NCBI GenBank assembly: GCA_913054135.1
Contig: CAJXJK010000007.1
Coordinates: 62,001 to 126,000, forward strand
Direction: 5' to 3'
Source: an uncultured Flavobacteriales bacterium
GTDB lineage: Bacteria; Bacteroidota; Bacteroidia; Flavobacteriales_D; Crocinitomicaceae
DNA length: 64,000 nt
Numbering within the stretch: the first letter of the stretch is position 1; the number at the start of each line of letters is the position of its first letter. Below the pieces are notes generated by a model that saw only the letters and a list, made by a program, of their open reading frames with translations, was not told where the DNA came from and did no database searches. The translations under genes and the position numbers were made by a program. Shown in pieces: positions 35,873 through 44,431 of the stretch.

Positions 35873-36691
35873 TTAACCTCTCGGCGCATCCGAGATATTT
35901 TTTATTTCCTTTTCTGTTTTGTCCTTGATGTCATCTACATCTGTAATCCAATCAGATTCCGGAAACGCGGCTACAAAGGTACGATAACTTTTTAACGTAG
36001 CCTTTAATCGCTCTAATTTTTTAGTCTCAATGCTGTTAATAGCTAAGAGATAGCTGCTTTTCACTGATAGATAAAGCATCTCTTCTTTGTAGATAGAATT
36101 AGGATATTTCTCTACGGTACCTTCAAAAGCAACCACAGCAGCCTTGTATTGTTCTGTTTTGTAGTAAAGCTTTGAGTTTTCATATTGTTTCTTTTCAAGC
36201 TTTCCGTTTAATCTATCCATTATCTGATTGCAAGTGTCCATTCTAGAACTTTCAGGATAAATGTCAATGAAAATTTGAAGTTCATCCAGAGCGTTTAAGG
36301 TCTCTGTCTGATCTAGGTGATATTCAGGTGAGTTATTCACAGCACAAAGTGCCGAATGAAATGTCGCTTCTTCAACATGCTTACTTGTAGGATATTGATT
36401 GATGAATCTTTTCCAATAATAACCTGATAAGTAGTAATCACCCATCTTGTAATTTGCCATGCAGTATACATAGTACAAATTCTCACCTGATGGCGTTAGT
36501 TTGTAATACGGAATTACGTCTTCAAGTAGAGTAACCGTCTGCAAATATTTGTCTTGCTCATAGTAAACCAAAGCCGAATCTTTCTTTGCCTCATTAGTAC
36601 CGTGCTTTAACACTTTGTTGTATTCAGAACAAGATCCTACTCCTACAAAGAGAATAATCGCTACGATTGACTTTATGATTATATGCTTCAT
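35873..36691 (-). CDS. bamD: Outer membrane protein assembly factor BamD
   Basis: 272 residues: a lipoprotein signal with lipobox VGSC (MKHIIIKSIVAIILFVGVGS then C), followed by about five TPR-like helical hairpins (ALVYYEQDKYLQTVTLLEDV, MGDYYLSGYYWKRFINQYPT and so on). BamD is the essential lipoprotein partner of BamA in outer-membrane protein insertion. The length and opening SEYNKVLKHG are typical of Bacteroidota BamD. It heads the operon bamD-rpoZ-coaBC-DUF4835-recN with a good promoter upstream. Confidence 0.93.
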   Translation of the reverse strand: MKHIIIKSIVAIILFVGVGSCSEYNKVLKHGTNEAKKDSALVYYEQDKYLQTVTLLEDVIPYYKLTPSGENLYYVYCMANYKMGDYYLSGYYWKRFINQYPTSKHVEEATFHSALCAVNNSPEYHLDQTETLNALDELQIFIDIYPESSRMDTCNQIMDRLNGKLEKKQYENSKLYYKTEQYKAAVVAFEGTVEKYPNSIYKEEMLYLSVKSSYLLAINSIETKKLERLKATLKSYRTFVAAFPESDWITDVDDIKDKTEKEIKNISDAPRG

Positions 36692-36709
36692 TTACTTTAT
36701 TTGTTGGTA

Positions 36710-36744
36710 CAAAGATAGTTTTTCATTTGTTAAAAAATGTCAAA
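36710..36744 (-). promoter_or_regulatory. Promoter of the bamD operon
   Basis: On the minus strand TATCTTTG (36710-36717) matches the -7 consensus, and TTTG (36741-36744) lies 23 bp upstream as the -33 element. The bamD ATG is at 36691. Confidence 0.7.
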
Positions 36745-36862
36745 TCATGTCATTGCAAACGGAAAAATGTGAATAAAATTTCGGGCTTTATGCTGCTATT
36801 GTGAATTTTCACTCTAATTTCGCAGAATAATTGTTCCTGTAAATAGGATCAAAATTAAAATT

Positions 36863-38128
36863 ATGGCGATAGATATTTTTGAGAAGATTAAAGCAAACAG
36901 AGGGCCAATAGGTCAGCACGCTAAAGGGGTTCATGGTTATTTTACCTTCCCTAAGCTAGAAGGCGAGATCTCTAATAAAATGATGTTTAGAGGAAAAGAG
37001 TGCTTAGTGTGGAGTGTGAATAATTACTTAGGATTAGCAAATGATCCTGAAGTGAGAAAGGCAGATGCTGATGCAGGTGCTGCTTGGGGAATGGCTTATC
37101 CTATGGGGTCAAGAATGATGACTGGTCAAACTTCAGAGCACGAATTATTAGAAAACGAGCTTTCTGATTTCATGCAAAAAGAAGATACCATCTTATTGAA
37201 CTTTGGTTATCAGGGCATTTTGTCTGCAATTGACTGTTTAGTTGATAGAAAAGATGTGATAGTATATGATAGTGAATCACATGCTTGTATTATTGATGGT
37301 GTTCGTTTACACGCAGGAAAAAGATTTGTTTTCCAGCACAACGATATGGCTAGCTTCGATAAGCAAATGGAGAGAGCTACAAAATTGACTGCTGAAACTG
37401 GTGGCGGAATCCTTGTAATTACTGAGGGTGTTTTCGGAATGGCCGGAGATCAAGGTTTGTTAAAAGAAATCATTGATTTCAGAAAATCTGGACAATATGA
37501 TTTTAGATTATTAGTAGATGATGCTCATGGTTTCGGTACTCTTGGAGAAACTGGAATGGGAGCTGGAGAACTACAAGGAGTTCAAGATGAAATTGATGTT
37601 TATTTTGGAACTTTTGCAAAGTCAATGGCTTCTATTGGAGCGTTTATTTCTTCAACTGAAGATATTGTTGAGTATCTAAGATATAACATGCGTTCACAAA
37701 TGTTTGCTAAGTCTTTACCAATGCCATTGGTTGTTGGTGCAAGAAAGAGATTAGAATTATTAAGAACGCAACCAAAGCATAAAGAGAATCTTTGGAAAGT
37801 TGCATCTGCCCTTCAAAAAGGATTAAAAGATGCCGGTTTTAACATTGGAAGAACTAATTCAGCAGTAACACCTGTGTTCTTACAAGGAACATTAGGTGAG
37901 GCTACTAATGTGACTTTTGATATGAGAGAGAACTATCAAATTTTCTGTTCTATCGTAGTTTATCCGGTTGTGCCTAAGGATGTAATTATGCTAAGATTAA
38001 TTCCAACAGCAGTTCATACTTTAGAGGATGTTGAATACACAATTGAGACATTCAAAAAAGTACAAGAAGGATTGAAAGCTGGTAATTATAAAGCTGAACA
38101 ATTAAAAGAAGTAGAGACTGATAAGTAG
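36863..38128 (+). CDS. PLP-dependent alpha-oxoamine synthase-type acyltransferase (sphingolipid/sulfonolipid type)
   Basis: 421 residues of the KBL/SPT fold: SVNNYLGLANDPEV, GSRMMTGQTSEHELLENEL, substrate His region DSESHACIIDGVRLH, the VDDAHGFGTLGETG PLP-ring motif and Schiff-base Lys253 in GTFAKSMASIG. This subgroup is common in Flavobacteriia. From family knowledge, members condense a fatty acyl thioester with serine (sphingolipids) or with cysteate (capnine, the sulfonolipid base linked to gliding). Sequence alone does not tell me which. It is monocistronic, ending at a strong terminator. It could also be a 2-amino-3-ketobutyrate ligase, less likely. Confidence 0.85.
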   Translation: MAIDIFEKIKANRGPIGQHAKGVHGYFTFPKLEGEISNKMMFRGKECLVWSVNNYLGLANDPEVRKADADAGAAWGMAYPMGSRMMTGQTSEHELLENELSDFMQKEDTILLNFGYQGILSAIDCLVDRKDVIVYDSESHACIIDGVRLHAGKRFVFQHNDMASFDKQMERATKLTAETGGGILVITEGVFGMAGDQGLLKEIIDFRKSGQYDFRLLVDDAHGFGTLGETGMGAGELQGVQDEIDVYFGTFAKSMASIGAFISSTEDIVEYLRYNMRSQMFAKSLPMPLVVGARKRLELLRTQPKHKENLWKVASALQKGLKDAGFNIGRTNSAVTPVFLQGTLGEATNVTFDMRENYQIFCSIVVYPVVPKDVIMLRLIPTAVHTLEDVEYTIETFKKVQEGLKAGNYKAEQLKEVETDK

Positions 38129-38150
38129 TTTTCTAATTCAATATAAAATT

Positions 38151-38183
38151 AAAAAGGCCTTTCATTTGAAAGGCCTTTTTTTT
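38151..38183. terminator. Bidirectional Rho-independent terminator
   Basis: Perfect 13-bp stem AAAAAGGCCTTTC / GAAAGGCCTTTTT with loop ATTT, followed by more T. Shared by the convergent acyltransferase and thioredoxin-like genes. Confidence 0.93.
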
Positions 38184-38658
38184 ATTCTTTAAATGCGCTT
38201 TGTCCGAACCTGAGAAATGGCCTCACGTCCAAAGCGCCAACTTCTGACGAAACAATTTTTTCGTTAATATCTAATATGTAAACTGTTGGGTAGTTTTGTA
38301 AATCAAACTTCCTGCTCAACCTTGGTCCTTCAGGATCTTTCTCCATATCCATCTTATAATTGATGAAGTTCTTATTGAAAAAATGACCAACCTTATCATC
38401 TGTGAAAGTATACTTGGCCATTATTTTGCAGGGTCCGCACCATGAAGCATAGGCATCCAAAAAGATCAACATACTGTCTTCTTCAGCTTTTTTGAGCGCT
38501 TCGGCCCAAGTTCCTTTAAAGAACTTGATTCCTTCTTTATCTTTTTTCTTCGAGATTTTCTCAAGTTTTTGCCCTTCGTTTTGTGCTAAGGGTGAATCAT
38601 TGGCTGATGCCAGATTTGAAATTCCTGCTAATAATATGATGGCAATAACTTTTTTCAT
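38182..38658 (-). CDS. Periplasmic thioredoxin-like protein
   Basis: 158 residues from the ATG at 38658, which begins a signal peptide (MKKVIAIILLAGISNLASA); the frame to 38712 would hide it. The thioredoxin fold has DAYASWCGPCKIMAKYTF with the redox pair Cys75/Cys78 (WCGPC at 73-77) and the cis-proline segment NYPTVYILD. The spacing ALKKAEEDSMLIFLDAY is typical of the thioredoxin_7/DUF255-like group. It is probably a periplasmic disulfide reductase. It is divergent from menE with 53 bp between starts. Confidence 0.9.
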   Translation of the reverse strand: MKKVIAIILLAGISNLASANDSPLAQNEGQKLEKISKKKDKEGIKFFKGTWAEALKKAEEDSMLIFLDAYASWCGPCKIMAKYTFTDDKVGHFFNKNFINYKMDMEKDPEGPRLSRKFDLQNYPTVYILDINEKIVSSEVGALDVRPFLRFGQSAFKE

Positions 38659-38711
38659 TTCTAAAATTTTCTTCTGTTCAAATATGTTATTTTTAAACAA
38701 ATAATGTTCCA

Positions 38712-39701
38712 ATGCTAAATGACCTTTATTTTCTTGACGGACTATCTGACGACTACTTACAAGACGTAAAAGACTTCATTACTGAATGGAATAACGAATT
38801 AGACCATATAAAAGTTACCACTTCTGGTTCAACTGGCTCTCCAAAAACAATCTCGCTACCTAAAGAAAGTGTTCAAAGGTCGGCGCATGCGACAGGTCAG
38901 TTTTTTGATTTTCAAAAAGGTCAAAAAGCTTTGTTGAATTTGTCTCCAAATTACATTGCAGGCAAGTTGTTGATTGTAAGGGCTATTGAACATGAAATGG
39001 ATTTGGTGGTCGCTCCTCTTACATCAAATCCGATCACTAATTGTGATGAGAAAATTGATTTTGCAGCTTTCGTTCCTTCTCAAATTGAGCAAATTTTGGC
39101 AAATGAAGACACTAAGAAGAAGCTGCAGCAAATCACTAATGTAATCATAGGCGGAGCGCCCTTGCATCCAAATCTTGAGAACGAACTAACTACTTTCTCA
39201 AATAACAACTTTGTCACTTTCGGCATGACCGAGACTATTACTCACTTCGCATTAAGAAAGGTGGGTACCCCAATTTATAAATGTCTTGATGGTTTTGAAA
39301 TCTCAATTGACGACAGACAATGTTTAGTAATCAAAGCGAATCAAATTGTTTCTGAAACGCTCATAACGAATGATGTGATTGATATCATTGATGATTCAAC
39401 TTTTAAATGGAAAGGGAGAATAGATTTCGTAATTAATTCAGGTGGAGTGAAGATTTATCCAGAAAAGGTGGAGAAGATGATAGCACACCTCTTGGTTGAC
39501 AACAATTATTACGTAACCTCTAAGGCTGACGATTCTTTAGGCGAGATCGCAATCTTGTTGGTTGAAGGCGAAATTGAAACCGAGGGCTTACTTGAAAGCG
39601 CGAAATCATTTTTACCAAAATATCAATGCCCCAAAGAAGTGTATGTAAAAGGAGCTTTCAATTACACTGAAACTGGAAAAATAATCAGAGAGAAATTCTA
39701 A
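38712..39701 (+). CDS. menE: o-Succinylbenzoate-CoA ligase-like AMP-binding protein (MenE)
   Basis: 329 residues, shorter than proteobacterial MenE but typical for Bacteroidota. Adenylating-enzyme motifs are all present: P-loop TTSGSTGSPK (36-45), GMTET (A5), GRIDFVINSGGVKIYPEKVE (A8) and the A10 Lys in ETGKIIREKF at the C-terminus. MenE activates o-succinylbenzoate for menaquinone synthesis; no other men gene is in the window, so assignment rests on size and motifs. Its stop overlaps the convergent CPBP gene by 4 bp. Confidence 0.82.
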   Translation: MLNDLYFLDGLSDDYLQDVKDFITEWNNELDHIKVTTSGSTGSPKTISLPKESVQRSAHATGQFFDFQKGQKALLNLSPNYIAGKLLIVRAIEHEMDLVVAPLTSNPITNCDEKIDFAAFVPSQIEQILANEDTKKKLQQITNVIIGGAPLHPNLENELTTFSNNNFVTFGMTETITHFALRKVGTPIYKCLDGFEISIDDRQCLVIKANQIVSETLITNDVIDIIDDSTFKWKGRIDFVINSGGVKIYPEKVEKMIAHLLVDNNYYVTSKADDSLGEIAILLVEGEIETEGLLESAKSFLPKYQCPKEVYVKGAFNYTETGKIIREKF

Positions 39702-40249
39702 GAAGTTCGGCGGTAATAAGCTAATAAAACAAGGTCATAGCTGAAGTGACCAGCTATTGCATGCCAGATACTAAACTCCTTTGCACCCCATCCCAAAAAT
39801 ATAATGAAGAGGGTCAAGAAGCCTGCAAAGATGTTCACTTTCATGTTCTTCAATGAATAGTAATTGTGAATAGCTACAAAAATGATGGCAGTAATAACGA
39901 TTCCACAAATAGGCTGCACAGCTGCTCTGAAAAATATTTCTTCTCCAACTCCCGCGCAAACAGAAAGAAAAACAACATGAAAACGTGTGATTTTAAATCC
40001 GCTTAAGAGGTTTTTATATTTTGCTAATGCATCTTCAAAATAACTGAGTTCAGTAAGCCAAATCATTAGCAAACCAAAGATGATTCCCGCCGAAAGGAAA
40101 TTCGCAATAGAGTAAATTTGAGATGACTCAATGGCAAATACCTCTGCCCAACTGGTGTCAGTCCAATACAAAATGGGCCAGGCCAACAAAGGGAAGATCA
40201 GCAGAGTTGCTAATCCTAAAATCCATAATGAACTAAATAACTTTCTCAT
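39698..40249 (-). CDS. CPBP family intramembrane glutamic protease
   Basis: 183 residues with about five membrane segments. The CPBP (Abi) motif 1 EEIFFR is at about 103-108, motif 2 AIHNYYSL follows, and a last motif AGHFSYD carries the third conserved His. These are the catalytic Glu/His of Rce1-like proteases. Bacterial members are mostly of unknown substrate. The stop codon overlaps the menE stop by 4 bp on the opposite strand. Confidence 0.88.
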   Translation of the reverse strand: MRKLFSSLWILGLATLLIFPLLAWPILYWTDTSWAEVFAIESSQIYSIANFLSAGIIFGLLMIWLTELSYFEDALAKYKNLLSGFKITRFHVVFLSVCAGVGEEIFFRAAVQPICGIVITAIIFVAIHNYYSLKNMKVNIFAGFLTLFIIFLGWGAKEFSIWHAIAGHFSYDLVLLAYYRRTS

Positions 40250-40370
40250 TGAGATGTTGAAATTAGCGAATAATTGACAAGCGACTTCACTAAATAATTG
40301 AAGATTTTAAATATTAGAAATTGAATGGTCTATCCCTTGATATTCAATAAATTCAATTAAAATTGTAGAG

Positions 40371-41180
40371 ATGAATCAGGTTGAAAAACCAAAACATAGG
40401 TCAGCATTAAGAAAAAAGTTAGGGAAAGAATACTTTTGTCTTAAGCAGAAAATGAATTGGATTAGCGGGCCAGAAAAGTTCGCTAAAGAAATTGATTTAA
40501 GCCCATTGTCAAACGAACTTGTGACGCATCAATCGTTCTTGCTAAGACGGTTGAAGGATGTTGATATGTATTTACAGCACAATAAGGTTGTGAATCTAAG
40601 ATTAGCCATTGCTAGAATTAATGGTGTGATCATCCAACCGGGAGAAACCTTTTCTCTTTGGAAAATGGTTGGGAGACCAACTAAGTCAAAAGGCTATTTA
40701 GAAGGAATGACATTGAGTAATGGACAAGTCACTTCGGGAATTGGTGGAGGTTTATGCCAGTTGGGGAATTTAATTTACTGGATGGCTCTTCATTCTCCCT
40801 TACAAGTGACCAAAAGATGGCGTCATAGCTATGATGTATTTCCTGATGTAAATAGAAAGATTCCCTTTGGAAGCGGCGCAACTCTTTCGTACAATTACAT
40901 TGATTTACAGCTAAAGAATAATACCCAAACTCCTATTCAAATTAATCTGTCTTTATCAAAAACGCATCTTGAAGGGAACTTATGTTCAGGTGTTCCTTAT
41001 CACGAAGCTTATGAGGTGTTTGAGAAGAATCATAAGTTCGAATTGCAATGGTGGGGTGGATACACCAGACATAATCAAATATGGAGAAAGGTGATTGATT
41101 TAAGCAATGATCAAGAATCAGAAGAGTTGGTAACAGAGAATCATGCTATCATGATGTATAATCCATTAATTCCTGGTTAA
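40371..41180 (+). CDS. VanW family protein
   Basis: 269 residues without signal peptide. The VanW core is clear: NLRLAIARINGVIIQPGETF, SLWKMVGRPTKSKGYLEG, the central GIGGGLCQLGNLIYWMALHS and HSYDVFPD, then SYNYIDLQLKNNT. VanW-type proteins are linked to vancomycin clusters and cell-wall processes, but the chemistry is not established. No van or peptidoglycan genes are adjacent; it is followed by a MscS gene that has its own promoter. Confidence 0.9.
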   Translation: MNQVEKPKHRSALRKKLGKEYFCLKQKMNWISGPEKFAKEIDLSPLSNELVTHQSFLLRRLKDVDMYLQHNKVVNLRLAIARINGVIIQPGETFSLWKMVGRPTKSKGYLEGMTLSNGQVTSGIGGGLCQLGNLIYWMALHSPLQVTKRWRHSYDVFPDVNRKIPFGSGATLSYNYIDLQLKNNTQTPIQINLSLSKTHLEGNLCSGVPYHEAYEVFEKNHKFELQWWGGYTRHNQIWRKVIDLSNDQESEELVTENHAIMMYNPLIPG

Positions 41181-41206
41181 AAAGCTTCAGGCTACAACAT
41201 TCTTAA

Positions 41207-41214
41207 TACTTTTG
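41207..41214 (+). promoter_or_regulatory. Promoter -7 element of mscS (second copy)
   Basis: TACTTTTG matches TAnnTTTG, 17 bases before the ATG at 41232. It overlaps the in-frame GTG at 41214, which argues against that GTG as the start. Confidence 0.55.
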
Positions 41215-41231
41215 TGTCAAAGTTTTATAGA

Positions 41232-42560
41232 ATGGCAATCGAAAATGAAATTGTTTCAGATAGTTTAGATACAGCATCCAAAGTGGCGAACAGACTTGAC
41301 TTTGGACCAAGTGTTATTGTAAGCAAATCAAATGAACTTCTTACTGATTGGGGATTAGAAGGTGATACCTTAATTTATACCCGAACAGCAATCTTAGGTT
41401 TTTTAGTTGTCGCAGCCAGTTTTTTACTTTGGTGGCTTACCAGAAATATAATGCTGAGCGTAATTCACCGAATTGCCGATAAAACCAAAACGACTTGGGA
41501 TGATGAGTTGGTGAAGAATAAATTTTTCTCAGCTTGTGCGCACTTGGTGCCATTGCTATTGATGGATTACTTCATGCACGTGGTTTTCTTTGATTTTAAA
41601 AACCTCACAGACATTGGGATCCGACTCACTGATTTCGTGATCATCTTTGTGCTCATAATAATTGCGCTTCGATTTTTGAATACGGCAAGAGCAGTACTGT
41701 CCGAACGACCTAGGTTAAAAGATAAGCCAATTCACTCGTTTTTTCAATTGGCGAAAATCGTTGTCACGACCATTTTTGGATTGATAATGATTTCAGTAGT
41801 ATTTAACATTGACCTCATTGTTGTTTTGACTTCAATGGGAGCTATGATGGCAGTTATTCTCTTGGTTTTCAAGGATACCATTTTAGGTTTTGTTGGTTCA
41901 ATTCAGTTGGCAGCAAATGACATGGTGAGAATAGGTGACTGGGTAACAATGGAAAAATATGGTGCCGACGGGGATGTGCAAGAGATTACGTTGACTACAG
42001 TGAAGGTTCAAAACTTTGACAAAACGATAACGACTATTCCTACTTATTCATTCATTTCAGATTCTTTTAAGAATTGGAGAGGAATGGAAGAGTCAGATGG
42101 AAGAAGGGTTACTAGATCCTTGAATATTCAAATATCATCCATCAAATTTTGTACACCCGAAATGCTAGCAAAGTATGGTGAAATAGAATTGATTAAAGAT
42201 TACGTTTCTGAAAAAGAAACTCAGATTGCCGAATTTAATGCATCAAATGATGTGAATAGAAAGGTTCTTCTTAACGGAAGAAATCAAACCAATATTGGTG
42301 TTTTAAGACATTACATGGAGTGCTATTTAAAAAAGAATCAAGAAATAAATCAAGGTATGACTTTGATGGTTCGTCAGCTTTCTCCAACTGAGAAGGGTGT
42401 GGCATTGCAAGTTTATGCTTTCACGAATACAAAAGTGTGGGTTGATTATGAAGTTGTGATAGGAGATATATTTGATCACCTTTTGGCAGCCGTTCCTTTC
42501 TTTGATTTGGCAGTATTCGAAAATCCGTCAGGAAAAGATTTTAAGAATTTGAAAAATTAG
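41232..42560 (+). CDS. MscS family mechanosensitive channel (YnaI/YbdG-like)
   Basis: 442 residues from the ATG at 41232. Membrane segments near 60-80, 105-125, 140-155 and 180-205 are visible. Then comes the pore region, VLTSMGAMMAVILLVFKDTI, and the beta-domain with LAANDMVRIGDWVTMEKYGA, DGDVQEITLTTVKVQN and TIPTYSFISDSFKNW. The Met-rich pore and the extended C-terminal domain resemble the larger YbdG type rather than MscS itself. It shares a 4-bp stop overlap with the convergent MORN lipoprotein gene. It has little similarity to the first copy outside the channel core. Confidence 0.9.
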   Translation: MAIENEIVSDSLDTASKVANRLDFGPSVIVSKSNELLTDWGLEGDTLIYTRTAILGFLVVAASFLLWWLTRNIMLSVIHRIADKTKTTWDDELVKNKFFSACAHLVPLLLMDYFMHVVFFDFKNLTDIGIRLTDFVIIFVLIIIALRFLNTARAVLSERPRLKDKPIHSFFQLAKIVVTTIFGLIMISVVFNIDLIVVLTSMGAMMAVILLVFKDTILGFVGSIQLAANDMVRIGDWVTMEKYGADGDVQEITLTTVKVQNFDKTITTIPTYSFISDSFKNWRGMEESDGRRVTRSLNIQISSIKFCTPEMLAKYGEIELIKDYVSEKETQIAEFNASNDVNRKVLLNGRNQTNIGVLRHYMECYLKKNQEINQGMTLMVRQLSPTEKGVALQVYAFTNTKVWVDYEVVIGDIFDHLLAAVPFFDLAVFENPSGKDFKNLKN

Positions 42561-43003
42561 TCTAATTCAATATCCAATTCTGGATGTGTGACCAATACTT
42601 CAATTTGCTTTCCTCTTTTATAAAGAGCGTGAAATTTAACTTTTCCTGATCTCGTGTAAATGATACGTTCTCCTGTTTGAAAGTTCATGTTGAACTCTTC
42701 ATCTTCATAGACTTGTCCATTATCATGATAAGAAATTACTTTACCGTGAAGTTTTCCTTCAGTCATATTCTTTTCAGCCTTCTTCTCTCCGTTTGAATGA
42801 AACTCTTCGCAAAAACCATTAAAAGGTTCTCTTCTCTCAAATCTGTAAAAGTGATTGTATCCCTCATCAAAGGTGAGTTCATTGCAATCACAATAAGCTG
42901 AATCAATAGCAGTTTCACCATTTGAATTCTCGTCTGTATTATTGCCTTCACCACATGAAGTCAGAATAAGAGTCAGTAATGCAAGGAGGGAGAATAATTT
43001 CAT
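42557..43003 (-). CDS. MORN-repeat (YwqK-like) lipoprotein
   Basis: 148 residues: lipoprotein signal with LTSCGE lipobox, a short acidic linker, then MORN_2-type units (GFCEEFHSNGEKKAEKN, GKLHGKVISYHDNGQVYEDE, TGERIIYTRSGKVKF). These are the repeats of YwqK-type proteins, whose function is not established. It is probably exposed on the periplasmic or outer surface. A -7 element lies at 43034-43041 and its stop overlaps the mscS stop by 4 bp. Confidence 0.85.
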   Translation of the reverse strand: MKLFSLLALLTLILTSCGEGNNTDENSNGETAIDSAYCDCNELTFDEGYNHFYRFERREPFNGFCEEFHSNGEKKAEKNMTEGKLHGKVISYHDNGQVYEDEEFNMNFQTGERIIYTRSGKVKFHALYKRGKQIEVLVTHPELDIELD

Positions 43004-43033
43004 CAGTTAAATATCAATTTAAAATATTAAAGA

Positions 43034-43041
43034 CAAAAGTA
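43034..43041 (-). promoter_or_regulatory. Promoter -7 element of the MORN lipoprotein gene
   Basis: On the minus strand TACTTTTG matches TAnnTTTG, 30 bases before the ATG at 43003. No convincing -33 element. Confidence 0.5.
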
Positions 43042-43079
43042 GAAAGAATCAATTTAATGGATTTTTATGCTAGTTAAAG

Positions 43080-43110
43080 TTTGTTTAGAAATAAAGATGA
43101 GTTATATTTG
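43080..43110 (+). promoter_or_regulatory. Promoter of the initiator tRNA
   Basis: TTTG at 43080-43083 and TATATTTG at 43103-43110, separated by 19 bp, match the Bacteroidota consensus (TTTG, 19 bp, TAnnTTTG) exactly. It is the best promoter in the window and supports the assignment of the others. Confidence 0.9.
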
Positions 43111-43147
43111 CACTCGCAATTAGAGAAAAAGTTATTTCAAGATATAT

Positions 43148-43220
<73 letters not shown>

Positions 43221-43226
43221 CAAAGA

Positions 43227-43257
43227 AAACCTCAAGTCATTGACTTGAGGTTTTTTT
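43227..43257 (+). terminator. Rho-independent terminator of tRNA-fMet
   Basis: Stem AACCTCAAGTCA / TGACTTGAGGTT around a single T, followed by a run of eight T. Confidence 0.93.
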
Positions 43258-43260
43258 TAT

Positions 43261-43348
43261 GTCCTAAGTCGACTGAAGCTCACTTCAAAGAGAAGTTAGG
43301 ACCACTTCCCGAACGCAATGAGAGGAAGTGAGTCCCGTCCCCGCTAAT
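43261..43348. other. Hairpin-rich spacer between tRNA and era
   Basis: The 308 bp between the tRNA and the era start hold no gene. Two successive inverted repeats are seen, GTCCTAA/TTAGGAC (43261-43302) and CACTTCC/GGAAGTG (43303-43330). Then come the tRNA 3'-end copy and a second terminator described separately. From 43384 to 43490 I see nothing further. Confidence 0.5.
43330..43346 (+). pseudogene. Relic of a tRNA-fMet 3' end
   Basis: GAGTCCCGTCCCCGCTA repeats the last 17 bases of the tRNA (43204-43220) with one mismatch, 126 bp downstream, and is followed by its own hairpin terminator as the real tRNA is. No 5' half is present. Confidence 0.65.
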
Positions 43349-43349
43349 A

Positions 43350-43382
43350 GAAGCCTTTCAGTTTTACTGACAGGCTTTTTTT
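43350..43382 (+). terminator. Second Rho-independent terminator after the tRNA relic
   Basis: Stem AAGCCTTTCAGT / ACTGACAGGCTT with one mismatch and a short T loop, then a run of seven T. It has no gene immediately upstream other than the tRNA relic. Confidence 0.8.
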
Positions 43383-43512
43383 ATGGCATGTATTTCCTCT
43401 TAACAGAGCCATAATTGGTCTGGAGATTAGTTCTCTTCATCCAAGGAATCACTTAGTCAGCCGATTAGCTTTAAAATCCTACTTAAATGGTAGCTTTTGA
43501 GCATGTATTTAC

Positions 43513-43520
43513 TAGCTTTG
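43513..43520 (+). promoter_or_regulatory. Promoter -7 element of era
   Basis: TAGCTTTG matches TAnnTTTG and ends 8 bases before the ATG at 43529, so the mRNA is nearly leaderless. It lies inside the longer frame from 43487, which supports the inner start. Confidence 0.55.
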
Positions 43521-43528
43521 CAAATTGT

Positions 43529-44404
43529 ATGGCACACAAGTCAGGTTTTGTAAATATTATTGGTAGTCCGAATGTTGGAAAGTCAACTTTGATGAATCAA
43601 ATGATGGGGGAGAAATTCTCTATTATTACTTCAAAGGCGCAAACGACTAGACACAGAATTTTAGGCATTGTGAATGATGACGATTATCAAATCGTATTTT
43701 CTGATACTCCTGGTGTGCTTGATCCGCATTACAAATTGCATCAAAACATGATGAATTTTGTGAATGCAGCCATGAAAGATGGTGATGTCATTTTATTCGT
43801 AACTGATATCTACGAAACTAAAATGAATCATCAAGCGACTTTTGAAAGGCTTAAAAAGACATCCATTCCGGTAATTCTTTTGATTAATAAAATTGATCAA
43901 GCTGACCAAAAGCGAATGGAAGAACGAATTGATTATTGGGCGAAAGAAATGCCGAATGCCGAAATTCTTCCAATATCTGCTCTTGAAGGGTTCAACCTAG
44001 AACCAATTAAGAAAAGAGTTTTAGAATTGATTCCTGAAAGTCCGCCATATTACGGAAAAGAAGAGATTTCTGATAGACCAATGAGATTCTTTGTAAGTGA
44101 AATGATTCGAGAGAAAATTTTCCTGCACTACAAAAAAGAGATTCCTTATGCATGTCAAGTTGAGGTTGAAGAATATATTGAGGATGACAAGATTATTAGA
44201 ATCAGAGCAATTATTTATGTTGAGCGAAACACTCAAAAAGGAATTGTAATCGGTCATCAAGGAAATAAATTAAAACATGTTGGGATTGACGCCCGTAAAG
44301 ACATTCAAAAATTTGTCGAAAAGCATGTGCATCTAGAATTGTTTGTGAAAGTAGATAAGGATTGGAGAGAAGACAATAATAAACTAGAACGTCACGGATA
44401 CTAG
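43529..44404 (+). CDS. era: GTPase Era
   Basis: 291 residues from the ATG at 43529 (MAHKSGFVNIIG); the frame opening at 43487 would add 14 residues not seen in Era and would include the promoter. GTPase motifs: GSPNVGKST, DTPGVLD, NKID. The C-terminal KH domain carries GIVIGHQGNKLKHVGIDA, which binds the 3' end of 16S rRNA in 30S maturation. It is followed after 27 bp by der, a GTPase for 50S assembly, so the two probably form one operon. Confidence 0.97.
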   Translation: MAHKSGFVNIIGSPNVGKSTLMNQMMGEKFSIITSKAQTTRHRILGIVNDDDYQIVFSDTPGVLDPHYKLHQNMMNFVNAAMKDGDVILFVTDIYETKMNHQATFERLKKTSIPVILLINKIDQADQKRMEERIDYWAKEMPNAEILPISALEGFNLEPIKKRVLELIPESPPYYGKEEISDRPMRFFVSEMIREKIFLHYKKEIPYACQVEVEEYIEDDKIIRIRAIIYVERNTQKGIVIGHQGNKLKHVGIDARKDIQKFVEKHVHLELFVKVDKDWREDNNKLERHGY

Positions 44405-44431
44405 TTTTAGAATCATTTAGAAAAGAAGAAA

